Of a stretch of 5,953 bases of DNA, positions 1 through 5,607 are shown piece after piece; position 1 is the stretch's first letter, and each line of letters starts with the position of its first letter. Origin of the DNA: an uncultured delta proteobacterium (GTDB taxonomy: Bacteria > Myxococcota_A > Polyangia > Polyangiales > Ga0077539). Location: positions 1 through 5,953 of the forward strand of contig CAIOSS010001154.1 in NCBI GenBank assembly GCA_903860995.1. Reading direction: 5' to 3'. The notes below the pieces were generated by a model that saw only the letters and a list, made by a program, of their open reading frames with translations, was not told where the DNA came from and ran no database searches. Both the position numbers and the translations under genes were made by a program.

Positions 1-328
1 GCGCAGGCATGTCGTTGGGGCCGGGGTTGGGCGTGGGCGTCGGGGGATTGAGCGGCGTGGGCGGTCCGCCGTAGATCGTCTGCATCATCCCGGAGTCGGC
101 GGTGTTGGGCGTCGGCGGCGTCGGCCCGGTCGGGTCGCACGCGCTCGTCGACAGGAAGGCTGCGGCGAAGGCCAGCATGCCCGCGCGGCTCAGGCGCTGG
201 GAGGGCTCCGGCACGATTCCGTCTCCCGCACTCGCGGAGATTGGCTGCGCGCAGAAGGGGCACGACGGTTCGGAGGCGCGGACGTGCCGACGACATCCTC
301 CACACGGGACGAGTGCTGCAGTGGTCAT
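1..328 (-). CDS. Small zinc-ribbon / membrane-anchor / Pro-rich 'YGGPP' protein, C-terminus cut by window edge
   Basis: Function unknown. Read on the minus strand from ATG at 328, the frame stays open to base 1 (109 codons visible, no stop). Residues 9-26 hold C9-x2-C12, then RRHVRASEPS, then C23-P-F-C26, a C-x2-C-x10-C-x2-C arrangement typical of a small zinc ribbon. Basic residues R45 and R48 precede a hydrophobic stretch (about 50-61) that ends in SAC64, a loose lipobox with Thr at -3. From 65 on the chain is Pro/Thr/Asn-rich and includes IYGGPP at 85-90. From memory, small proteins with CxxC-RHVRxSE-CPFC, one hydrophobic segment and YGxPP tails are frequent in Polyangia. The ribbon would sit in the cytoplasm and the tail outside the inner membrane; if signal peptidase II cut before C64, the ribbon would be removed. 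ATG 328 is the only ATG or GTG between the upstream in-frame stop (350-352) and the ribbon, but it lacks a clear Shine-Dalgarno. Transcribed away from the dehydrogenase gene. High confidence that it is coding; no known role. Confidence 0.82.
   Translation of the reverse strand, partial: MTTAALVPCGGCRRHVRASEPSCPFCAQPISASAGDGIVPEPSQRLSRAGMLAFAAAFLSTSACDPTGPTPPTPNTADSGMMQTIYGGPPTPLNPPTPTPNPGPNDMPA
212..226 (-). promoter_or_regulatory. Internal ribosome binding site plus GTG, possible second start of the small minus-strand protein
   Basis: On the minus strand, GGAG (bases 226-223) lies 8 bases before an in-frame GTG (214-212) that is codon 39 of the zinc-ribbon protein. Starting here would give a precursor of ordinary lipoprotein layout: 25 residues with two arginines, a hydrophobic core, and Cys at position 26. 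The spacing is better than anything in front of ATG 328. It is either an alternative start producing a ribbon-less lipoprotein or chance within coding sequence. Conservation of the ribbon motif upstream argues that the long form is real. Confidence 0.4.
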
Positions 329-432
329 GCGGCTGAGGACACCACGGGGTCAGACTTCCTTGGAAGGGGAGCACCTGCAGGACGTTCGCCGCGGGTGACC
401 CGTGGCGGCGACGCGTGGTAGTGGCATCGGTC
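329..432. promoter_or_regulatory. Divergent intergenic region with short inverted repeat
   Basis: About 100 bases separate the divergent start codons at 328 (minus) and 433 (plus), so promoters for both directions should lie here or just inside the genes. I cannot pick convincing -35/-10 hexamers for either strand. The notable element is an inverted repeat at 355-366, CTTCC-TT-GGAAG (5-base arms), placed where a shared operator could act. It is followed by a purine-rich GGAAGGGGAG (362-371) that resembles a ribosome binding site but lies about 60 bases from the dehydrogenase start. An eight-codon reading frame (GTG 395 to TAG 421) lies upstream of the dehydrogenase start, but nothing supports its translation. 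Confidence 0.35.
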
Positions 433-2154
433 ATGGCGATGGAGGAGAGCTTCCTCAAGTCGGTCTTCCACGGCGTGATCCCCGAGGAGATGGTGTTTCC
501 GTACCCCGAGCCGGGCCGGGAGCAGCGCGAGCACATCGGGCTCATCCTCGACGGCGTGCGCGGCTTCGCGCGCAAGCACGTCGACGCGGGGGCCATCGAC
601 CAGGCCGCGGAGATCCCCGAGCAGGTCTTCCAGGGCATGCGAGACCTCGGGCTCTTCGGCCTCGGGGTGCCCGCCGAGTACGGCGGCGCGGGCCTCGGCG
701 CCACCGGGGTCGCGCGGGTCATCCAGGAACTCGCCGGCTACGACGCCTCCCTCGCGGTCACCGTCGGCGCCCACCTCTCGCTCGGCACCTCCGGGCTGCT
801 GCTCTTCGGCACCGAGTCGCAGCGGCGCCGGCTGCTCCCGGCGATGGCGCGCGGCGAGCGCCTCGGCGGCTTCGCCCTCTCCGAGGCGGGCGCGGGGAGC
901 GACGCGGCGGGCATCCAGACCCGGGCGGCGCTCGATCGCAGCGGCGATACCTGGGCCATCAACGGCACCAAGGCCTGGGTGACCAACGGCGGGCGCGCCG
1001 AGGTGATCACGGTGTTCGCGCGCACGACGGCCTTCGACATGCGCTCCAAGCCGCGGCTCACGGCCTTCCTCGTGGAGACCGGCGAGGGCACGGTGCGCGG
1101 CCCCAATGACCCGAAGCTCGGCCTGCGCGCGACGTCGACCCCGTGGATCCGCTTCGAGGGCGCGAAGGTGCCGTCGGAGAACGTCCTCGGCGAGGCGGGT
1201 CGAGGGTTTCGCGTGGCGATGGAGGTGCTCAACGGGGGGAGGCTGTCGCTCGCGGCAGGCTGCGTCGGCATGGCGCGCCGGCTCATCCGGCTGACGGTCG
1301 ACCGGACCCAGGAGCGCCGCGCGTTCGGGCGCTCCATCGGCGAGTTCGGGATGATCAAGGACAAGGTCGCCCGGATGATGGCGGAGACCTTCGCGCTGGA
1401 GTCGATGGTCTATCTGACGACGGGGATGGTCGACGCCAAGGTGCCCGACTGGTCGCTGGAGAGCGCCATCTGCAAGGTGTTCGGGAGCGAGGTGCTCTGG
1501 CGGGTGGCCGACGACGCGCTGCAGATCGCCGCGGGCGTCGGGTACCAGCAGCCGCACCCCTGCGAGCGGGCGCTGCGCGACGCGCGGGCCAACCCGATCT
1601 TCGAGGGCACCAACGAGGTGCTGCGGGCCTTCGTGGCGCTGAGCGGGATGCAGGGCCCGGGGCGCAAACTCTCGGAGGTGGTGCGCGCCATCCGTGAGCC
1701 CATCAAGGGCATGGGGCTGATGTACGAGTTCGCGATGCAGCGGGCCCGCACCACCTTCGGGCGCGAGCGGATGAACCGCGCGCACAACACCCTGCGCCGC
1801 GAGGTGGTGATCTTCGAGGAGTACGTCGCGCACTTTCAGAAGAGCGTCGACAAGGTGCTCCGCAAGCACGGCAAGGACATCGCGGAGATGCAGTTCACCC
1901 AGCGCAGGGTGGCCGACCTCGCGACGGACCTCTACGCGCTCACGGCGGTGCTCTCGCGCACGACGCGGGCCATCGAGCGTAAGGGCGAGGAGGGCGCGCG
2001 CCGTGAGGTCGACCTCACGATGACCTTCGCCAACATGGCCGAGCGGCGCATGCAGGCCAACCTCGCGGCCTTCGACGACAACGACGACGAGCTCCGCAAG
2101 GGCGTCGCCGCCCAGGCGTACATCGACGGCGGGTACAGCTTCGACGTCGTCTGA
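433..2154 (+). CDS. Acyl-CoA dehydrogenase, very-long-chain (VLCAD/ACAD9) type
   Basis: Predicted to catalyse the first, FAD-dependent alpha,beta-dehydrogenation of long-chain acyl-CoA in beta-oxidation, passing electrons to electron-transfer flavoprotein. Seen in the sequence (numbering from ATG 433, 573 residues): an N-terminal helical domain; the ACAD signature FALSEAGAGSD at 147-157; the middle-domain strand WAINGTKAWVTNG from 174; DRTQERRAFG from 290; and IFEGTNEVLR, whose Glu391 aligns with the catalytic base in the VLCAD sequence IFEGTNDILR. Residues beyond about 405 form an extension absent from short- and medium-chain enzymes of about 380-400 residues. It contains QFTQRRVADLATDLYAL, similar to the VLCAD/ACAD9 C-terminal domain used for dimerisation and membrane association. 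No signal peptide, so cytoplasmic. Start choice: ATG 433 gives MAMEESFLKSVF; GTG 415, GTG 421 and ATG 439 are in frame and none has a strong ribosome binding site. The stop overlaps the ATG of the monooxygenase gene, implying one operon. Enzyme class is nearly certain; chain-length preference is inferred from the extension. Confidence 0.96.
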   Translation: MAMEESFLKSVFHGVIPEEMVFPYPEPGREQREHIGLILDGVRGFARKHVDAGAIDQAAEIPEQVFQGMRDLGLFGLGVPAEYGGAGLGATGVARVIQELAGYDASLAVTVGAHLSLGTSGLLLFGTESQRRRLLPAMARGERLGGFALSEAGAGSDAAGIQTRAALDRSGDTWAINGTKAWVTNGGRAEVITVFARTTAFDMRSKPRLTAFLVETGEGTVRGPNDPKLGLRATSTPWIRFEGAKVPSENVLGEAGRGFRVAMEVLNGGRLSLAAGCVGMARRLIRLTVDRTQERRAFGRSIGEFGMIKDKVARMMAETFALESMVYLTTGMVDAKVPDWSLESAICKVFGSEVLWRVADDALQIAAGVGYQQPHPCERALRDARANPIFEGTNEVLRAFVALSGMQGPGRKLSEVVRAIREPIKGMGLMYEFAMQRARTTFGRERMNRAHNTLRREVVIFEEYVAHFQKSVDKVLRKHGKDIAEMQFTQRRVADLATDLYALTAVLSRTTRAIERKGEEGARREVDLTMTFANMAERRMQANLAAFDDNDDELRKGVAAQAYIDGGYSFDVV

Positions 2155-3410
2155 TGCCCCCGCGCACGCTCGACGTCGGCGTCATCGGATGCGGCACCGC
2201 GGGCGCCGCCGCGGCCCTCCTGCTCTGCCGCGCGGGTCACAAGGTGACCGTGTACGAGCGCGTCGAGGCACCCGGCGCGGTGGGCGCGGGGATCATGCTC
2301 CAGCCGACCGGGCAGGCGGTGCTGCGGGCGCTCGGGCTCCTCGACGCGGTGATCGCGCGCGCCGAGCCGCTGGAGTCTCTGCGCTGCGAGACCATTCGAC
2401 GACGGCAGCTCTTCAAGCTCGACTACAGCGCGCTGCCGGGCGGGCACCGGGGGTATGGGCTGCACCGGGGCGCGCTCTTCGAGCGACTCTTCGCGGCGGT
2501 GAAGTCGTGCGGCGCGACGCTGCGGACGGGGGTGGAGATCGACGATCTCGCGGCGACGGACGACAACGCGGGCCTGTGGTTCGTGCAGCCCGACCGCACG
2601 AGGTTGGGGCCGCACGAGCTGTGCGTGGTGGCCGATGGCGCTCGCTCGCGGCTGCGCGACGACACCAGCATTCGCAAGGCCGTGCGCCCGTACCCTTGGG
2701 GCGCGGTGTGGTGCGTGCTCGACGACCCGGAGGCGCGCTTCACCCGCTCGCTCTACCAGGTGCTCGACGGCACCCGACGGATGGTGGGCGCGCTGCCCTC
2801 CGGGCTGGGGCCCGGGGAGGCGGCGGGGCCGCGCAAGGTGAGCGTCTTCTACTCCGTGCGCCACGACCGCGCGGAGGCATGGAAGGCCCGCGGACTCGAC
2901 CGGTGCAAGAGCGAGCTGCGGGAGTTCATCCCGGCTCTCGACGGGGTGCTCGACCAGGTCGTCGATGCGCAGCAGCTGGTGTTCACCCGCTACCAGGACG
3001 TCGCGATGTACCCCTGGAACACCGACCGCGTCGTGTACCTCGGCGACGCCGCGCACGCGATGAGCCCGCAGCTCGGCCAGGGGGCCAACCTCGCGCTGCT
3101 CGACGCGATGGTGCTCGCGCAGTCGCTCGCCGCCGAGGAGGGCGTCGCCGCCGGGCTGGCGCGCTACTCCCGCGCGCGGCGCTCGAACCTTGCGTTCTAC
3201 TCCTTCGCGACGCGCTGGCTGACGCCGTGGTTCCAGAGCGATCACACGGCGCTGGGCTGGCTGCGCGACGTCGGGTTCCCCCTGGGGATGCGGTTGCCGG
3301 GGGTCGAGCCGTTGATGGTCAAGGTAATGACCGGCCTCGCGCAGGGCACCGGGCTCGGTCGTCCGCTCGCGCTGCCGGGCGGATCGGCTCGCGGACGCGT
3401 CGCGGACTGA
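2154..3410 (+). CDS. FAD-dependent monooxygenase (PF01494, UbiH/hydroxybenzoate-hydroxylase-like)
   Basis: Predicted class A flavoprotein monooxygenase using NAD(P)H and O2; substrate unknown. Of its 418 residues, G12-C-G14-T-A-G17 is the Rossmann GxGxxG that binds FAD, ending with E35 of VYER for the ribose. YGLHRGALFERL is the arginine-containing segment typical of the family. V-A-D161-G162-A-R164-S-R is the DG motif that contacts FAD and NAD(P)H. LGDAAHAMSP, with G297-D298 and H301, is the GD motif, followed by GQGANLALLDA. The last 90 or so residues hold W/F-rich segments (RWLTPWF) that might touch a membrane or a hydrophobic substrate. No signal peptide or full membrane span. The ATG (2154-2156) shares its A with the TGA of the dehydrogenase (TGATG) and there is no separate ribosome binding site, so translational coupling is expected. 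Working beside a long-chain acyl-CoA dehydrogenase it could hydroxylate or epoxidise a lipid, quinone or aromatic acid, but the sequence does not decide. The family call is firm, the role open. Confidence 0.93.
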   Translation: MPPRTLDVGVIGCGTAGAAAALLLCRAGHKVTVYERVEAPGAVGAGIMLQPTGQAVLRALGLLDAVIARAEPLESLRCETIRRRQLFKLDYSALPGGHRGYGLHRGALFERLFAAVKSCGATLRTGVEIDDLAATDDNAGLWFVQPDRTRLGPHELCVVADGARSRLRDDTSIRKAVRPYPWGAVWCVLDDPEARFTRSLYQVLDGTRRMVGALPSGLGPGEAAGPRKVSVFYSVRHDRAEAWKARGLDRCKSELREFIPALDGVLDQVVDAQQLVFTRYQDVAMYPWNTDRVVYLGDAAHAMSPQLGQGANLALLDAMVLAQSLAAEEGVAAGLARYSRARRSNLAFYSFATRWLTPWFQSDHTALGWLRDVGFPLGMRLPGVEPLMVKVMTGLAQGTGLGRPLALPGGSARGRVAD

Positions 3411-3415
3411 TCCGC
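3379..3415 (+). other. Stem-loop spanning the monooxygenase stop codon
   Basis: GCGGATC (3379-3385) and GATCCGC (3409-3415) are perfect 7-base complements. The stem can grow inward by a G-U and a G-C pair, leaving a loop of 19 bases, and the TGA stop (3408-3410) lies in the 3' arm. No T tract follows, so it does not qualify as a classical intrinsic terminator. It could be a weak attenuator or mRNA-stability element between the flavoenzyme pair and the lipoprotein genes, or chance in GC-rich DNA. Confidence 0.3.
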
Positions 3416-3490
3416 GTCGCCCCCCATCACGGCACATGCGCCGTGCGGTCCGCACTTCGCGGCGTGAGGGCGCTGCGCTAGCGTACCGGC
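3411..3490 (+). promoter_or_regulatory. Putative promoter/operator of the lipoprotein genes
   Basis: This 80-base gap holds three dyads. They are an imperfect 14-base palindrome at 3430-3443 (CGGCACATGCGCCG, one mismatched pair), a perfect GTGCGG-T-CCGCAC at 3443-3455 that abuts it, and CGCTAGCG at 3476-3483. TAGCGT at 3479-3484 fits a TANNNT -10 hexamer and lies six bases before GTG 3491, the spacing expected of a leaderless transcript. No Shine-Dalgarno is visible before that GTG, which agrees with this. No convincing -35 is seen. The parts are read directly; their regulatory use is inference. Confidence 0.35.
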
Positions 3491-5575
3491 GTGAACCTCC
3501 GACCGACCCTCTTCGGCCTCCTGCTCTCGACTGGCGCGATCGCCGGGTGTGACGACGGCGCCGCCACGCCGCCCTTCGACGCGGGCTCCCTCGACTCGGG
3601 CGCGGTGGACGCAGGCGCCGGCGATGCACCGGAGGTCCGCGCTGACGTCCCGGTCGCGGTCGACGCGGGCCCCATCGCGCCCGTCGCCGATCGGCGCGCG
3701 GGCGAGCGCCAGGCCCTCGCGCTCGGGTGCGATCCGACGGACGCGACGCGCTGCCTCATGCCCTGGCCGTCGAGCTCGTACATGCAGGCCGACGAGAGCC
3801 AGGTGACGCGGCTGCGGCTGCGCATTCCGCCCGCCGGTCTGGTAAGCGGCGACCGCGTGGCGGGCCTCGAGCGCGCCGACGGGTTCTCCCGGGCGTCGCC
3901 GCTGGTGGTGGCCTTCCCCGCGGCGCTCGACCCGGCGACGGTCGGGGACGGCGCGACCGGCGCGGTGCGGCTCATCGTCGCCGAGGGGCCGACCCGCGGC
4001 ACGGTGCTTCCGGTGCGCCCGGTGGTGATCGATCCGCAGGATCTCCGCGACCCGGAGACCGGCATCGTGGCGTACCCCCGCACCCTGCTCGCGCCCGCCA
4101 CCGAGCACGTCGCGGTGGTGCTCGACAGCCTGCGCGCGACGGGTGGGGCGACGCTCCAGGCCAACGACGAGACCCGCGCCGCCCTCGGGCTGCAAGCCCC
4201 GCGCACGCCCGCCCAGGAGCGGCTGCGCGCGTGGCACGCGCCGACCCGGGCGTTGCTCGCGCAGGCGGGCATCGACCCCGCGCGGGTGCTGCGCGTGTGG
4301 GGCTTCGTGACCCGCTCGCGCGAGCAGCCCCTGGTGGCGCTGCGGGCGATGCGCGCGCGCTCCATCGAGGCGCTGCGCGACGGCTCGGCGACGGTGCAGA
4401 TCGACTCGGTGTCGGTGCCCTCGACGGCGTCCGCGGCGCTGGTGGTCAACGGTCGCATCCGGGGACTGCCCCGGTGGGTCGACGGCGAGCGGCTGTTGAC
4501 GCGCCAGGCGACGGGCCCGGTGCCCCTCGCGGGGATGACCTACGACGCGCCCTTCCGGGTGCTGCTCCCGGCGGGAGGGTCCGGCCCGTACCCCGCGGTG
4601 GTCTTCGGGCACGGGATGGGCGGCGAGGTGACCGATGGCTCCTTCGACGACCTGCTCTCGAGCGCTGGGGCGGCGAAGATCAACATACGCTTCGACGGGC
4701 TCACCGAGACGGAGATGGCCAACACCTTCCTCGGCTTCCTGAAGATGAACCTCGGCGTCGAGCAGGCGTCGAGCGTGCTGCTCCAGGCCCTGGCCGGGGG
4801 GATGGCGGTGATCCACTCGATGCGCGGCGCGACCCCCGAGGGCGTGGCGCTCCCGGCGGCGTCCAACCTGCGGGACATCCTCGCGGCGCCGATGGTGGGC
4901 GCCAGGCCGAACCCCCTCGCCGGGCGGCGGGCCAACCCCGACACGCTCACCTGGGCGGGCGGCTCGCTCGGCGGCACCACGGGGATCACCATGGTCAACG
5001 CCGAGCCCGCGTTCATCGCAGGCGTGGCCAACGTGCCGGGCGTGGCGTGGTCGCACTTCCTCATCCGCTCGGTGCTCTTCGACATCGTGCGCACCGGGCT
5101 GCAGCGCGTGTACGGCAGCACCATGGACATCCAGCTCCAGGCGGCGATCAGCCAGACGCTCTGGGACGAGGTCGACGGCGCGGCCTGGGCCGACGCGCAG
5201 GACAACCCCCGCCCGCAGCTCATCCAGGAGGTGATGGGCGACCCCGTGCTGCCCAACCTGGGCACCGAGTTCGCGGCGTCGGCGCTGGGCGCGGTGCAGG
5301 TCGGCGCGGTGCTGACGCCCATCGCGGGGGTGAGCGCCGCAGCGTCGGCTGAGGGGCGCACGGCGGTCACCCAGTACCGGGTGCCCGCGTCGGTCACGAG
5401 CGCCTCGGACATCCACGGCTTCGCGGCGCGCAGCGGGGTGGCCTCCGAGGCGGCGCTGGAGCAGATCAGGGTCTTCCTGGCGGGCGCGTGGATGGGGCAG
5501 GCCCGGGTGGTGCTGCCCCAGAACTGCGTAAACAATACGCCTGCTGGTAGCTGCGATTTCAGCGCCTCGCGCTGA
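3491..5575 (+). CDS. Exported alpha/beta-hydrolase lipoprotein, lipase/esterase-like
   Basis: Likely a membrane-anchored serine hydrolase acting outside the cytoplasm on ester or lipid substrates; the exact substrate is unknown. The 694-residue precursor begins MNLRPTLFGLLLSTG, then lipobox I17-A-G-C20. Residues 21-60 are an Asp/Ala/Gly/Pro linker with repeated DAG. C80 and C88 flank DPTDATR, followed by PWPSS; this and VVAFPAALDPATV recall the N-terminal domain of bacterial virulence-factor lipases (PF12262). The hydrolase core shows FGHGMGG (G373-H374-G375, oxyanion region), the nucleophile elbow AGGSLGG with Ser492, MGDPVLPN with Asp584 as candidate acid, and SDIHG with His642. C679 and C688 near the C-terminus could form a disulfide, fitting an oxidising location. 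GTG 3491 is chosen because it gives a complete signal peptide directly. Asp at +2 would retain a lipoprotein in the inner membrane of Escherichia coli, but that rule may not hold here. A second lipoprotein gene follows 32 bases downstream. Fold and export are well supported; lipase activity is inferred. Confidence 0.92.
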   Translation: MNLRPTLFGLLLSTGAIAGCDDGAATPPFDAGSLDSGAVDAGAGDAPEVRADVPVAVDAGPIAPVADRRAGERQALALGCDPTDATRCLMPWPSSSYMQADESQVTRLRLRIPPAGLVSGDRVAGLERADGFSRASPLVVAFPAALDPATVGDGATGAVRLIVAEGPTRGTVLPVRPVVIDPQDLRDPETGIVAYPRTLLAPATEHVAVVLDSLRATGGATLQANDETRAALGLQAPRTPAQERLRAWHAPTRALLAQAGIDPARVLRVWGFVTRSREQPLVALRAMRARSIEALRDGSATVQIDSVSVPSTASAALVVNGRIRGLPRWVDGERLLTRQATGPVPLAGMTYDAPFRVLLPAGGSGPYPAVVFGHGMGGEVTDGSFDDLLSSAGAAKINIRFDGLTETEMANTFLGFLKMNLGVEQASSVLLQALAGGMAVIHSMRGATPEGVALPAASNLRDILAAPMVGARPNPLAGRRANPDTLTWAGGSLGGTTGITMVNAEPAFIAGVANVPGVAWSHFLIRSVLFDIVRTGLQRVYGSTMDIQLQAAISQTLWDEVDGAAWADAQDNPRPQLIQEVMGDPVLPNLGTEFAASALGAVQVGAVLTPIAGVSAAASAEGRTAVTQYRVPASVTSASDIHGFAARSGVASEAALEQIRVFLAGAWMGQARVVLPQNCVNNTPAGSCDFSASR

Positions 5576-5578
5576 GCA

Positions 5579-5603
5579 ACACCCCAAAGAGGAGCGACGG
5601 TGT
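5579..5603 (+). promoter_or_regulatory. Ribosome binding site of the second lipoprotein, inside a possible small hairpin
   Basis: AGAGGAG (5588-5594) is the best Shine-Dalgarno in the window and sits 13 bases before ATG 5608, somewhat far. It lies in the 15-base loop of a possible five-pair stem, ACACC (5579-5583) with GGTGT (5599-5603). No other in-frame ATG or GTG lies between it and 5608, so it supports that start. The gap from the preceding stop is only 32 bases, so the two genes are probably co-transcribed. Confidence 0.55.
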
Positions 5604-5607
5604 CCCG

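Noticed and set aside
102..398. 98-codon plus-strand reading frame at the left end
   Set aside because: It lies antisense to the zinc-ribbon/YGGPP gene, whose Cys4 motif and membrane segment are clearly meaningful; the plus-strand translation has no recognisable features.
395..421. Eight-codon reading frame GTG 395 to TAG 421 before the dehydrogenase
   Set aside because: Considered as a leader peptide, but the purine-rich GGAAGGGGAG is more than 20 bases upstream of its start and the peptide shows no run of one amino acid; likely chance.
325..1869. 514-codon minus-strand open frame
   Set aside because: Antisense shadow of the acyl-CoA dehydrogenase; long open antisense frames are normal when third positions are nearly all G/C, and its Arg/His/Pro-rich translation matches no family.
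3411..3490. Intrinsic terminator between the monooxygenase and the hydrolase
   Set aside because: Dyads are present but none is followed by a T-rich tract, so I keep them only as possible operators or stem-loops.
1932..3629. 565-codon minus-strand open frame
   Set aside because: Runs antisense through the end of the dehydrogenase and all of the monooxygenase, whose motifs are intact on the plus strand; composition is that of a shadow frame.
3727..5352. 541-codon plus-strand frame inside the hydrolase gene
   Set aside because: Alternative frame of the same strand, made of Arg/Ala/Gly repeats typical of a frame-shifted reading of GC-rich coding DNA.
3242..5587. 781-codon minus-strand open frame
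   Set aside because: Antisense to the hydrolase lipoprotein, which has a signal peptide, linker and catalytic triad; the antisense product is His/Arg-rich without motifs.
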